A stretch of 64,000 nt of DNA from Oligoflexia bacterium (GTDB lineage: Bacteria; Bdellovibrionota; Bacteriovoracia; Bacteriovoracales; Bacteriovoracaceae): NCBI GenBank assembly GCA_015232355.1, contig JADFZW010000021.1, positions 1-64,000 on the forward strand, read 5' to 3'. Both the position numbers and the translations under genes were made by a program. Positions within the stretch are counted from its first letter, which is position 1. Each line of letters starts with the position of its first letter. Under the pieces are notes generated by a model that worked only from the letters and a program-made list of their open reading frames with translations, searched no databases and had not been told where the DNA came from. Positions 32,664 to 41,778 of the stretch are shown piece by piece.

Positions 32664-34172
32664 ATGGTGTTTATGAAATTACTACTTCTATTACTTAGTT
32701 TTGTATTTTTTTATTCCTGCTCAAATATGGAAAAGAAGGATAAGGATGTAAAGGAAGTGAGTTCTATTAAATCGATATCGACAGATGTGGTCAATGAGCT
32801 TATTACTATTAAAGAGGTAAAAGAGAGTAAGCTTCGCCTTAAGTTTAAAAATACTGATGTAGCAAAGATTGATCTAAAGGTTCGCAAATTTATTTTGGAA
32901 AAAAATGGATTAACGATTCTATTGGCGGAAAATCATCATTTGCCAATAGTTGGTTACTACACTTTTTTTAAAGTTGGTTCTCGCTATGAAAGCAAAGGAA
33001 TCACCGGTGCCACTCATTTTCTAGAACATATGATGTTTAAAGGGGCAAAAAAATATGCTGCTGGAAAATTTGATTCAATTATGGAAGAGAATGGTGGTTC
33101 TTCCAATGCATATACATCGACAGATGCTACTGTTTATCATGAAGCAATTCCTGTAGCTGCCTTAGAAAAGATAATGGATTTAGAATCAGATAGAATGGAA
33201 AATTTATTATTAGATGAAAAATCTTTTGAAAGGGAGAGAGCAGTTGTATTAGAGGAGAGAAAGCTTCGTTATGAGAATTCTCCGAGTGGCAAACTTTTTC
33301 ATAGTGTGATGGAGATAATGTATAAGGGTACTCCCTATGGCACTCCGGTTATTGGTGAAGAGAAGGATTTATTGAGTGTGCAAAGAGATAGTATGAGAAA
33401 GTATTTTAATAAATTCTATGCTCCAAATAATGCAATTTTAGTAATAGCTGGTGATATTGATGTCAACAAAACGTTAGATTTGATTAAAAAGTATTATGGA
33501 AATATTCCACCATCAGCAAATTTGCAAGAGGATAAAAGAATTTTAGATAACGAGGATATATATAAGTTTAAAGGTTCAAATGGATTGGGAGAAGAGGTAA
33601 AGATAAATGCTAATTCAAATACACCGATTTTTTCTATTGTTTATCGTGGAGAAAAACTTGGAAGTAAAAGATATTATGAGATGGATATTTTGTCGGCTAT
33701 CTTATCTGCAGGTGCCAGTTCATATTTAGTTCAAAAATATGTAAAGGGAAAAAAACCAATTTTAAGCTCTATCTCTTTATATAATTATTCACTTGCTAAA
33801 AATGGTCTCTATTTAGTAACGGGAGAGTTATTAAATGAAACCACACTAGAAAATTTCAAGAGTATTTGGCATAAGGATCAAAAGAATTTTTGCAAAGAAG
33901 GGATAACTGAACGTGCAGTTCAAAAAGCAAAGAACCAATATTTGGTAGGATTGTTTAGCGGACTAGAGACAAATGGTGGAGTTGCAGATTTAATTGGTGA
34001 GAGTGAATTTTATTATAATGATTACAATTATTATCTTCAAGAGCTGCAAGAGTTTAACAGCATTCGTCTTAAGGATATTATGAAAGTTTGTGAAGATATT
34101 TTTGTTAATAATAACAATGCTCAGAAGAAAAACTATGGTTTCTTTTCAGTTTGGGAAAAGCATCCTAAATAA
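32664..34172 (+). CDS. Zinc protease of family M16, active subunit, lipoprotein
   Basis: About 502 residues. The signal peptide ends in FYSC, a lipobox, so the protein is probably lipid-anchored. The inverted zinc motif H118-F-L-E121-H122 in THFLEHMMFKG, followed by ERAVVLEERKLRYEN, is complete for M16 catalysis. The second half is the usual inactive M16 repeat (SIVYRGEKLGSKRYYEMDIL). Such peptidases degrade small peptides in the periplasm. Three nearby ATGs (32661, 32664, 32673) are possible; AAGAG at 32654-32658 best fits 32664. The next gene encodes a companion M16 protein without zinc residues, so the two probably form a heterodimer. Confidence 0.9.
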   Translation: MVFMKLLLLLLSFVFFYSCSNMEKKDKDVKEVSSIKSISTDVVNELITIKEVKESKLRLKFKNTDVAKIDLKVRKFILEKNGLTILLAENHHLPIVGYYTFFKVGSRYESKGITGATHFLEHMMFKGAKKYAAGKFDSIMEENGGSSNAYTSTDATVYHEAIPVAALEKIMDLESDRMENLLLDEKSFERERAVVLEERKLRYENSPSGKLFHSVMEIMYKGTPYGTPVIGEEKDLLSVQRDSMRKYFNKFYAPNNAILVIAGDIDVNKTLDLIKKYYGNIPPSANLQEDKRILDNEDIYKFKGSNGLGEEVKINANSNTPIFSIVYRGEKLGSKRYYEMDILSAILSAGASSYLVQKYVKGKKPILSSISLYNYSLAKNGLYLVTGELLNETTLENFKSIWHKDQKNFCKEGITERAVQKAKNQYLVGLFSGLETNGGVADLIGESEFYYNDYNYYLQELQEFNSIRLKDIMKVCEDIFVNNNNAQKKNYGFFSVWEKHPK

Positions 34173-34173
34173 G

Positions 34174-34241
34174 TACGTAAGTAAGTAAATAAATAAATAA
34201 AAGAGAGGAAGGAACGTAATGAATATGAATATGAATATGAA
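34174..34241. repeat. Two adjacent tandem tracts: (TAAG/TAAA) spacer and (ATGAAT) at gene start
   Basis: A 4-bp repeat (34174-34200) fills the gap between the M16 genes. A 6-bp ATGAAT tract (34219-34241) supplies four consecutive in-frame start codons for the second. Copy-number change in the first would alter only spacing, in the second only the N-terminal length. Confidence 0.88.
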
Positions 34242-35649
34242 TAAAGTAATCTTCTTTGTTTTTACAACAATGTTATTAAATATAAGTATAAACAATATTG
34301 GCATGGCAGTTGGTAGTGGTGAAGGAAGTATAATCAAAGAGAATATAAAGAATTTACAATTTGTGTATTTGCCAGATAACCGCTTACCTACCTATGAGAT
34401 AGTTTTTTATTTTGCTGACGGTGCTTTAAGTGACGAAGTTGGAAGTAATGGCGAGACAAGCTCAATGATAACACTGTTAACCAGCGGAACTAAACGATAT
34501 AAACAAGAAGAGATAAGTGATTTTTTAGAATTTTATGGGGCCGGGATTGGTGGAAATGTTACTCATGAATACACCTATTTTGTAGTTGGTGGGCTGGCCA
34601 AGGATTTAGTACCAACAGTGAAAATGATTTGTCATCTCTTCTCACAAAGTGTTTTTCCAGAAGATGAACTTAATAAATTAAAAATTAGAAGTAAGACTGC
34701 TATTGAAAATATTATTTCTTCTCCTTCCGCACTTACGGATAGAGTTTTTAGAGAGGTTTCTTTGAGAGAAACTCCATACCAGAAGAGTGCAGAAATTTCC
34801 TTACAAGGAATAAAAAATTTAAATCAAAAGGTACTAAATAAAAAATTGCAGTACTTTAGAAATATAGTTAAGAAGCGAATCTATATTTCATCCCCGAAGG
34901 ATGCTTATTTAGAAGCGAAAAAAATAATTAGTAAAGATTGTGCATTTAATTTAAGTAAATCAAATTTTGTAAGAAAAATTAACTCTGCCGATGCTCAACA
35001 AAAAAATCTTCAGAGCTATAAGGATAGTAAAGTGTTTTTGGTTCCGATGGTAAATTCAACTCAGGCACAAATTAGAGTAGGAAGATATCTTGCGAGTGAG
35101 GACGTTGATGATATAGATTTGTTACATGTGGGCTCAGAAATTTTAGGAGGTAGTGGTTTTGGATCTATGCTTATGCAAGAGTTACGAGAGAAGCGAGGAC
35201 TTACTTATGGTGCTTCAGCATTTGCTACTCCACAAAGAGATTATGGTCGTTCTATGATCTCAACTTTTACAAAAACGGAGACTACCAATGAGGCCATAGA
35301 AGTGATTAAAAATGTTTTAGCAAAATTATCACAAGGTGATTATGAGGATAGTGAGTTACAAAAGAGAATAAAATATTTGAAGGGTAAACATCCTTTTGGC
35401 TTTGAAAGAAGAAGTAGTTATTTAAAGCAATTAATTTATTTTGATCATATTGGAAGAGATTATAAATATATTTATAGCTTTCCAGATCTTATTGGCAAAT
35501 TTTCCAAAGAGGATGTTTCCAAGCAGATGAAAAAGATTTTTCCTTGGGAAAAGCAAGTGATCTTAGTTACCGGAAATCCTTCTTTAGAGTCAGAGTTGAC
35601 TAAGAAGTGGGGCAAGGTAGTTATTCTTGACTATAAGAATTTTTTGTAA
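34219..35649 (+). CDS. M16 peptidase homolog without catalytic motif (partner subunit)
   Basis: The 476-residue protein has the M16 fold pattern: EIVFYFADGALSDE, GSGFGSMLMQELREKRGLTYGASAF in the C-terminal half and the FLEFYGAGIGG turn. In place of HxxEH stands ETSSMITLL, so zinc cannot be bound. Inactive partners of this kind pair with active M16 subunits. Signal peptide: MNKVIFFVFTTMLLNIS... after an extra MNMNMNMN stretch created by an ATGAAT hexamer repeat, so any of several ATGs could serve as start. It follows its active partner by 46 bp of TAAG/TAAA tandem repeat. Confidence 0.88.
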   Translation: MNMNMNMNKVIFFVFTTMLLNISINNIGMAVGSGEGSIIKENIKNLQFVYLPDNRLPTYEIVFYFADGALSDEVGSNGETSSMITLLTSGTKRYKQEEISDFLEFYGAGIGGNVTHEYTYFVVGGLAKDLVPTVKMICHLFSQSVFPEDELNKLKIRSKTAIENIISSPSALTDRVFREVSLRETPYQKSAEISLQGIKNLNQKVLNKKLQYFRNIVKKRIYISSPKDAYLEAKKIISKDCAFNLSKSNFVRKINSADAQQKNLQSYKDSKVFLVPMVNSTQAQIRVGRYLASEDVDDIDLLHVGSEILGGSGFGSMLMQELREKRGLTYGASAFATPQRDYGRSMISTFTKTETTNEAIEVIKNVLAKLSQGDYEDSELQKRIKYLKGKHPFGFERRSSYLKQLIYFDHIGRDYKYIYSFPDLIGKFSKEDVSKQMKKIFPWEKQVILVTGNPSLESELTKKWGKVVILDYKNFL

Positions 35650-35692
35650 TTTTTAATGAATGTTCAAAGAAGGAGAGAGAGGAGTTCGCATT

Positions 35693-36349
35693 ATGATTAT
35701 TGACTTACATACGCATACACGTTTGAGTGATGGTGAATTTACTATTGCTGAACATTTACGAAGAGCGGAGACTGCTGGTTATGATTTTGTGGCCGTAACC
35801 GATCATGTAGATCAGAGTAATGTTGAGAGTGTTGTGGGAAAAGTGATTGTTGGATGTGATAGCTTTAATAAAAATTCAACTCATATGAAAGCACTTCCTG
35901 GAATAGAGATTACACATGTGCATCCATCTGAGATCGTTCATATTGTAAAATATGCTAGGAGTAATGGAATTAAAATTGTAGCAGTTCATGGAGAGACTAT
36001 TGTTGAGTCAGTATTTCCAGGAACGAATCATGCGGCGATAATGGCCAATGTTGATTTTTTAGGACATCCGGGAATTATAAGTGAAGAGGATGTATTGTTG
36101 GCCAAAGAGAGAAATGTGAGATTGGAGATAACTTGTCGCAAAGGACATGCATTAGGTAATGGAAGGGTCTTTTCACTCTCAAAAAAATATGGGACAAAAC
36201 TTCTATTAAATAGTGATACTCATGCGGCCAATGATTTTTATACTGAAGATAGATATAGAAAAACTGCCCTCGGAGCTGGTCTTAGTGAAGAGGAATTTAT
36301 TCATTTGCTTGAAGATATTAGAGAGTTCGTTAAGAGTAAAATAAAGTAA
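35693..36349 (+). CDS. PHP-domain metal-dependent phosphoesterase
   Basis: About 218 residues with the PHP motifs: IDLHTHTRLSDGE at the N-terminus (HxH and D), VAVTDHVDQ, PGIEITHVHP, VHGETI, LGHPGI and LNSDTHAANDF. These supply the usual trinuclear metal site. PHP proteins of this size hydrolyse phosphate esters, for example histidinol phosphate, but there are no his genes nearby. Start ATG 35693 fits GGAG at 35681-35684; an upstream TTG/ATG frame adds only a poor tail. It sits within a rightward operon after the M16 pair and before an aminotransferase. Confidence 0.88.
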   Translation: MIIDLHTHTRLSDGEFTIAEHLRRAETAGYDFVAVTDHVDQSNVESVVGKVIVGCDSFNKNSTHMKALPGIEITHVHPSEIVHIVKYARSNGIKIVAVHGETIVESVFPGTNHAAIMANVDFLGHPGIISEEDVLLAKERNVRLEITCRKGHALGNGRVFSLSKKYGTKLLLNSDTHAANDFYTEDRYRKTALGAGLSEEEFIHLLEDIREFVKSKIK

Positions 36350-36402
36350 AATCAAATAACAAATAATAAATAACAATAACAAGTAACAATAAAGGAAATT
36401 GT

Positions 36403-37812
36403 ATGGTTGCTCCACGTATGTCCACTCATTTTCAAAATAGAAGACCTTCGGCCATAAGATTAGCACAAATTGAATTTATGAAGAGAACTGACTCTGTAAA
36501 TGTAGTTAATACAGCAATAGGAAATGTATCGCTTCCTATGCACCCAGCGATGCAAAGGAGAATGCATAATCTTGGTCAATATAAAGATTTTTCTGAAGGA
36601 GTAGTTAAGTACTCTCCTACTGTTGGATTAAAAGAGACTAATCAAACATTTCTACACATTCTTAAGGCGAGCGGACTTAAGAGTGATGGACTTTACTCGC
36701 AAATTACAGATGGTGGTAGTCAGGCGATGGAGCTTATTATACTTGGTGTTTGTGGTGCTGCTGGAAGTTCTAAATCACCACTCTTATTAATCGATCCTGC
36801 TTATACAAATTACAAAGCAATGGCCCAGCGTCTGGGAAGAAAGATTGTTTCTATTGGAAGAAAGTTAGATGAATCTGGAAGTTACTCGGTTCCGAATTTG
36901 AAAGAGATGGAGAGAGTAATTAAATTACATAAACCTGGAGCGGTAGTAGTTATTCCTTACGATAATCCGACTGGACAATTTTTTGATAGAGAGACGATGA
37001 TTGCGATTGCCAAGATGGCAGTTAAATATAATTTGTGGTTTATTAGCGATGAAGCTTATAGAGAGTTATATTATAATTACAATGGAAGTAGTAAAAATAA
37101 TAATTCAAAAATTTCTTCAAGTATTTGGGCGATAGACGATAGTGATGTTCCAGGGATTGAAGGTAGACGAATTAGCATTGAAACTGCCTCTAAAGTATGG
37201 AATGGTTGCGGACTTAGAATAGGAGCGCTGATTACAGACAATAAAGATTTTCATGATCGTTCAGTTGCTGAAAATACTGCCAACCTTTGCTCAAATACTA
37301 TTGGACAATATATATTTGCTGGTCTCTTAGAGGAATCAATTGATGATTTACATAAGTGGTTTAGTCAACAAAGAGAGTACTATAGAAAAATGCTTTTTAA
37401 TTTTACCTCTGAGATTAAGCGCTTGTTACCAGGAATTATTGTTTCCAGTCCGGATGCTTCAATTTATTCAGTCATTGATGTTAGAGATTTAGTGGATAAG
37501 AATTTCGATGCTCTCGACTTTGTGATGTATTTGGCCCAGAGAGGAGCGGTTGATTTGGATGGAAGTGGAACTAAGATGACTTTACTGGTATCTCCGATGG
37601 GTGAATTTTATAATGAGGATAAAAAATCATCTAAGGTTAGTAAGGTAAGTAAGGTAAGTAAGGTAAGTAAGGTAAGTAAGTTAAAGACAAAGATACGAGT
37701 ATCCTCTGCTGGTAGAACACAAATGAGAGTTGCTTATGTAGAGTCACCTGAGAAGATGAAGTTAGTACCTAAACTATTTGCGGAATTATTTGCCCAGTAT
37801 CGTTTGAGCTAA
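36403..37812 (+). CDS. PLP-dependent aminotransferase (class I/II)
   Basis: The 469-residue protein follows the fold-type I plan: INTAIG.VS near the N-terminus, ITDGGSQAMELI, the PLP-contacting PYDNPTGQFFDRE, FISDEAYRELYY, and the Schiff-base lysine K264 in ETASKVWNGCGLRIG. Substrate cannot be assigned from sequence; such enzymes act on aspartate, aromatic or alanine-type amino acids. Near the C-terminus a KVSKVSKVSKVSK run, from a 9-bp tandem repeat at 37636-37681, interrupts the family sequence. It follows the PHP gene by 53 bp. Confidence 0.88.
   Translation: MVAPRMSTHFQNRRPSAIRLAQIEFMKRTDSVNVVNTAIGNVSLPMHPAMQRRMHNLGQYKDFSEGVVKYSPTVGLKETNQTFLHILKASGLKSDGLYSQITDGGSQAMELIILGVCGAAGSSKSPLLLIDPAYTNYKAMAQRLGRKIVSIGRKLDESGSYSVPNLKEMERVIKLHKPGAVVVIPYDNPTGQFFDRETMIAIAKMAVKYNLWFISDEAYRELYYNYNGSSKNNNSKISSSIWAIDDSDVPGIEGRRISIETASKVWNGCGLRIGALITDNKDFHDRSVAENTANLCSNTIGQYIFAGLLEESIDDLHKWFSQQREYYRKMLFNFTSEIKRLLPGIIVSSPDASIYSVIDVRDLVDKNFDALDFVMYLAQRGAVDLDGSGTKMTLLVSPMGEFYNEDKKSSKVSKVSKVSKVSKVSKLKTKIRVSSAGRTQMRVAYVESPEKMKLVPKLFAELFAQYRLS
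37636..37681. repeat. 9-bp tandem repeat (AAGGTAAGT x5) in the aminotransferase gene
   Basis: Five near-identical copies coding for Lys-Val-Ser, frame-preserving, inserted shortly before the C-terminal strand of the enzyme. Confidence 0.92.
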
Positions 37813-37846
37813 CGGGCAGATCAGTGATCATGTTAAAATTTAACTG

Positions 37847-38320
37847 ATGACTGGCAATAAAATACTCGATGGCATTTTAATGGGTTTCAATCTTCTTAGC
37901 ATTTTTTTAGTGCTAGCGTTCTTTGTTTATACGGGTATGTTTTATGTAAAACCACTTCCTGATAATAATGTTGAGTTTACTAAATTTAAAGAGCGTTCGA
38001 AATACCAAATCATTGAAGCAAAAATATATAAATTAGATCGTATGGTTTTAAATCTGCAATCTCGTAAAGCGAGAATGAGAAATATTGATTTGCAGGTGCA
38101 ATTTTTGCTCTTTAAAGAAGAGTTTATTGCTTTTCTAGAGACAAATAAGCATGTGGTATATGATAAGATCATAGAAATTGTTGCGGGAATGGAAGCAGAT
38201 GAGATCAATTCAGTAACAGGAAAAATTCTTTTAGAAGAGAGAATCAAAAAAGCAGTGGAAGAGATTGCTCATGCTCCGGTAGTGAAAACAGTTTATTTCA
38301 CTGTCTTTGTTGTTCAATAA
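37847..38320 (+). CDS. FliL-like flagellar motor-associated protein
   Basis: The 157-residue protein has one N-terminal transmembrane helix (about 8-32) and a periplasmic domain ending VYFTVFVVQ, the C-terminal signature of FliL (VYFTEFVVQ). The helical VAGMEADEINSVTGKILLEERIKKAVEEIA segment corresponds to FliL's pre-terminal region. FliL rings surround the stator and stabilise its activation. Here it lies after an aminotransferase gene and not in a flagellar basal-body operon, so it may be a paralog of the main FliL. The start ATG 37847 lacks a strong ribosome-binding site. Confidence 0.72.
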   Translation: MTGNKILDGILMGFNLLSIFLVLAFFVYTGMFYVKPLPDNNVEFTKFKERSKYQIIEAKIYKLDRMVLNLQSRKARMRNIDLQVQFLLFKEEFIAFLETNKHVVYDKIIEIVAGMEADEINSVTGKILLEERIKKAVEEIAHAPVVKTVYFTVFVVQ

Positions 38321-38347
38321 GAGCTGGCGGATAAGAACTGGCGGAAG

Positions 38348-38992
38348 TTAAAGCTGTAACATTTTTTTTGTTCCGATATAGTTGGAAAATTCAACATGTT
38401 CGAGATGTTCAATTTTTTTTATAATATTTGCAATTCTCGTTAAATTGTTATTGATAGTCTCTAAGATCTTTTGATCCTCTTCTCCAGTGGGAGTTATAAA
38501 TTCAACATTGGACATTACCACTGTCAATGGATTATTTATTTCATGTGCGATACTAGTTATCATAGCTTTAACGGTTTCAATTTTAATTGTCTCTTTTGTT
38601 AATTTTAGATAGTTGCTGGCCTTAATGTGAGTGTCCACTCGTGATTTTAATTCCTGAAGGTGAAATGGTTTGATTATATAATCTTGAGCTCCTGCCTCGA
38701 GTCCTTTGCAAATATCCTCTTGTCGTCCCAATGCTGTAATAAATATTACAGGGATTTCTTTGTCGATTTCTCTAATTTTTGCTAGAGTTTGGAATCCATC
38801 CATCTGTGGCATCATAACATCAAGTAAAATAATATCAGGGAGTGAAGTAGGATTATCTTTTAGTAACTCCACTGCCTTTTTTCCAGAATCAGCAGAGATT
38901 ACTGTATATTGATCATTAAGACACTCTTCGATTATAAATAAATTAGTGGGATCATCATCAACAGAGAGGATAGTTTTTTTATTTGAAGTCAT
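38348..38992 (-). CDS. Response regulator fused to a histidine-phosphotransfer (HisKA-type) helix pair, no ATPase
   Basis: The 214-residue protein has a complete receiver (residues 1-125: DDD at 12-14, phospho-acceptor D58 in LLDVMMPQMDG, the conserved Thr and Lys in FITA and IIKPF). It is followed by a HisKA/DHp-like two-helix segment with H150 in MITSIAHEINNPLTVV. It ends at residue 214 with no HATPase_c domain, and no such domain lies downstream because the neighbouring gene is on the other strand. It might relay phosphate within the protein or dimerise with the sensor kinase encoded 27 bp upstream. Intact ends and a normal start argue against a simple truncation. Confidence 0.85.
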   Translation of the reverse strand: MTSNKKTILSVDDDPTNLFIIEECLNDQYTVISADSGKKAVELLKDNPTSLPDIILLDVMMPQMDGFQTLAKIREIDKEIPVIFITALGRQEDICKGLEAGAQDYIIKPFHLQELKSRVDTHIKASNYLKLTKETIKIETVKAMITSIAHEINNPLTVVMSNVEFITPTGEEDQKILETINNNLTRIANIIKKIEHLEHVEFSNYIGTKKMLQL

Positions 38993-39019
38993 TATCAGCT
39001 CCTATGAATATATTATTTT

Positions 39020-41047
39020 TTAATTAATTTTTTTTAAAAAGACGGCCGTAAACCAAAAAATTGAACCTTGTCCTTCATTACTGTTAACTCCAATCTCACC
39101 ATTCATCATTTCCGCTAATTTTTTTGAGATGGATAACCCAAGCCCAGTACCACCATATCTTCTAGTCGTGGAGCCATCTGCTTGAGTGAAGGGTTGAAAG
39201 AGTTTATTTTGATTTTGTTTTGAAATTCCGATACCAGTATCTTTGATTTCAAAATAGAGAGTTATTTTATCATCTGATTCTGATCCTGATCCTGATTCTG
39301 ATTCTGATCGTTTTTGTATATTAAAAATAATCTCTCCATGATCGGTGAATTTAATAGCATTGTCTAAGAGATTGTTGATAATTTGTTGTAAGCGCTTGCT
39401 GTCCCCTTTTAGAATTGCTGGTAATTCATCGCTAATGTTTAGAGACATAAGTAGATTTTTTTCTTTACATCTAAAGCGAAAGATCTCTGTAATAGTTTGT
39501 AAAAGTTTTTTAGGATCAAAGAGCATGTGTTCTAATTCTAATTTATTGGCATCAATTTTAGAGAGATCCAAAAGATCATTTATTAATTTAAGCAGTAATT
39601 CACTGCTATTTTTGGAGACATTTAAATATTTAAGTTGTTGTTCGCTTAGTTTTGTTTTCAGTAGTAGTTCAATCATGCCAATTATACCATTAATTGGAGT
39701 GCGTAGTTCGTGTCCCATATTGGCGAGAAATTCGCTTTTAGCAGAATTGGCAATTTCTGCTTTGAGAGCTAATTCTTGGGTTGTGGCCAGAGCATGTTCC
39801 AATTGAAGATTACTTTCACGCAATTGTTGTTCGATTTTCTTTCGATATGTAATGTCCTTGAATGATTCTAATAATTTTTCTTTTCCATTTATAGTGATGG
39901 TTTTAACTGATTTTAGAATAGGGACTTTTTCCCCTTTGGAAGTAAGCATTGTTCTATCAGAGTTATCGATGGATATTCCCATGTCGGAGATAGGGCATTT
40001 GCCTTCCTCGTTAGGACATATAAAATTATGGCATTTCTTTCCAATAATCTCTTGAGCGCTTAATCCAAACATTTTTTCGGTTACGGAATTTACAGATTCA
40101 ATTATATGCTCTTTTTTATCAACAATCATTATTCCTATGTTTAGATTATCGAGAAGATATTGAAGAAAAGTTTCGTTTTGTTGAACTTTATGTAAAGCTT
40201 TTTTATATTCACTGATATCTTGATTAGCACCTACTATGCGGATGCTTTCGAGAGATTGATTTTTAATTACTCTAAAGCGAACGCAACTGTAGATAATGAG
40301 ATCACTATTTTCATTTTGTTGTGTTTGGGACTGTGATTGCTGCTGTTGCAATTTTAATTCAAATTGTCTGCTGTAATTGGGATCGTTAGCGGTAATAGCT
40401 TTCTCAATCTCCTCTTTGAAAAATTGTTGTTGATCTCTATGTATAAAAAGCTTGCAATAATTATCCAGGGTAATTAAGTACCCTTTTTGTTGATAGACAT
40501 CGGTTGAGCACATTGAATAGAAGGCATCGTTAAGTAAGAAGATTTTATTTTTAATATCAAATTCCCATTCTACAATTTTGGCCAAGTCCATGGTTATATT
40601 TAGTTTGGTTAGAGATGCCTGAAATTCATTGTTGGCCAATTTGCGTTCAGTGATGTCCATCATTAATGAAAGTATCATGGCCGTGTTGCTATCATTATTT
40701 TGTGTAACTTTAGCAGAGAATAAAATAAAACGAGATTCACCGCTGGAAGTGATCATCTCAATTTCAGTATCAAGGATTATTCCATTTTCTTTGATTTGGT
40801 TAATAATGTGTGTATAGATACTTTGATCACTAAAAAGGTGAAGTTCACTAGCAGTTTTTCCTAAAACAAAATCTCTTTCGTAATCAAAGGTTTTGCAAAA
40901 GAGATCATTGACTTCGATGAATTTTAAATCATCGATGGTAGTAAGTGAGGTGATCACTGGCCCAAAGTTAAAGATGTTGGCAAATTTTTCTTCTAGGATT
41001 TTGTAATTATCATTCTTTTTTTTTCCCTTTTCCTTTTTAATGTTCAT
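39020..41047 (-). CDS. Multi-PAS sensor histidine kinase
   Basis: The 675-residue cytoplasmic kinase has three PAS regions (about 20-135, 150-285, 295-405), then HisKA with phospho-acceptor in FLANMGHELRTPINGIIG and a HATPase_c domain with N-box NNLLDNAIKF, G1 DTGIGIS, F-box LFQPFTQADGS and G2 GTGLGLSIS. The third PAS contains CHNFICPNEEGKCPIS, a Cys pattern known from many environmental PAS kinases. A Gln/Ser run in PAS2 and a SESESGSGSESD loop between N and G1 boxes arise from hexamer repeats. There is no membrane segment or own receiver; the REC-DHp gene follows in the same operon as likely partner. GGGGGA precedes ATG 41047. Confidence 0.92.
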   Translation of the reverse strand: MNIKKEKGKKKNDNYKILEEKFANIFNFGPVITSLTTIDDLKFIEVNDLFCKTFDYERDFVLGKTASELHLFSDQSIYTHIINQIKENGIILDTEIEMITSSGESRFILFSAKVTQNNDSNTAMILSLMMDITERKLANNEFQASLTKLNITMDLAKIVEWEFDIKNKIFLLNDAFYSMCSTDVYQQKGYLITLDNYCKLFIHRDQQQFFKEEIEKAITANDPNYSRQFELKLQQQQSQSQTQQNENSDLIIYSCVRFRVIKNQSLESIRIVGANQDISEYKKALHKVQQNETFLQYLLDNLNIGIMIVDKKEHIIESVNSVTEKMFGLSAQEIIGKKCHNFICPNEEGKCPISDMGISIDNSDRTMLTSKGEKVPILKSVKTITINGKEKLLESFKDITYRKKIEQQLRESNLQLEHALATTQELALKAEIANSAKSEFLANMGHELRTPINGIIGMIELLLKTKLSEQQLKYLNVSKNSSELLLKLINDLLDLSKIDANKLELEHMLFDPKKLLQTITEIFRFRCKEKNLLMSLNISDELPAILKGDSKRLQQIINNLLDNAIKFTDHGEIIFNIQKRSESESGSGSESDDKITLYFEIKDTGIGISKQNQNKLFQPFTQADGSTTRRYGGTGLGLSISKKLAEMMNGEIGVNSNEGQGSIFWFTAVFLKKIN

Positions 41048-41418
41048 GAAAATCCCCCTTCTTAATTTAAATTATGCAGGTGACGATTTGATTTGTAAAA
41101 AGGTCGTTAAGGAAGGTGTTCTGAAGAGATAAAAAAACTAATATAGTCAATTAATAATATTACAGCGAATATTAACCATAGGTAAAATTCATTTCACTGT
41201 TAATTTTACGCCTGTTTTTTTACTAGTCGTTGTTGATGTAATTGATCGGGATGCATTGTAATGGAAGATAATGGAAGATGCATTTTTACTTTTTTAAATT
41301 CAATTAATAGAGATCATAAATTATTCTAGTATTTTTTTCCTTAAACGTTTGACTGATTTTTTGTAATTTGTTATGAAGGTTTAATGTTTTTTGGGCCTTA
41401 AATCAGGGAGTAACCGGT
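41048..41418. other. Intergenic region upstream of the nucleotidase operon
   Basis: No gene in 371 AT-rich bases between the divergent kinase and the 119-residue ORF. A repeated GGAAGAT stretch lies at 41262-41279. A good rightward promoter pair occupies 41349-41377 and is listed separately. Confidence 0.6.
41349..41377 (+). promoter_or_regulatory. Predicted sigma-70-type promoter
   Basis: TTGACT at 41349-41354, a 17-bp spacer and TATGAA at 41372-41377, 41 bp before the ATG of the 119-residue gene. Sequence match only. Confidence 0.55.
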
Positions 41419-41778
41419 ATGAGGGTCTTTATAGATGGGATGGCAATTGAGCTATTTGATGGTGCGAAAGTAAAGGATGCATTCCTGTCTTATTTTTCCT
41501 CTTGTATCGATAGTGCTCTTTCTTCTTCTTCTCTGGCCTCTTCTCTAACCTCTTCTCTGAATTCTCCAAATTATTTAAATACTTCAAAGATTCTTGATTT
41601 AAAGAAAACTTTAAGAAAAAAAATCAGCGATCAACTAAAAAGTGGTGAGCTGAAAGTTTTAGATGTTATGGAGAATGAACGTTTCTTAGAGGGATCGCTC
41701 TCTGATGATGATGCTTTAAAAACTGTTCCCAATTTAAAAACCCTAATATCCACTGAGGTGAACAATGAAAATTTTTGA
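41419..41778 (+). CDS. Small protein of unknown function preceding the nucleotidase
   Basis: The 119-residue protein opens with VFIDGMAIELFDGAKVKDAFLSYF, a short beta-beta-alpha start resembling ubiquitin-like or ferredoxin-like N-termini, but no Cys ligands follow. A Ser-rich stretch (SSSSLASSLTSSLNS) in the middle is partly repeat-derived, and the end is polar. There is no signal peptide. AGGGAG precedes ATG 41419. It overlaps the nucleotidase start by 14 bases, so both are likely translated together. I do not recognise the family. Confidence 0.6.
   Translation: MRVFIDGMAIELFDGAKVKDAFLSYFSSCIDSALSSSSLASSLTSSLNSPNYLNTSKILDLKKTLRKKISDQLKSGELKVLDVMENERFLEGSLSDDDALKTVPNLKTLISTEVNNENF

Noticed and set aside
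39345..39806. 153-residue plus-strand frame antisense to the histidine kinase
   Set aside because: It is the reverse of a well-supported HisKA/HATPase region, without a ribosome-binding site.
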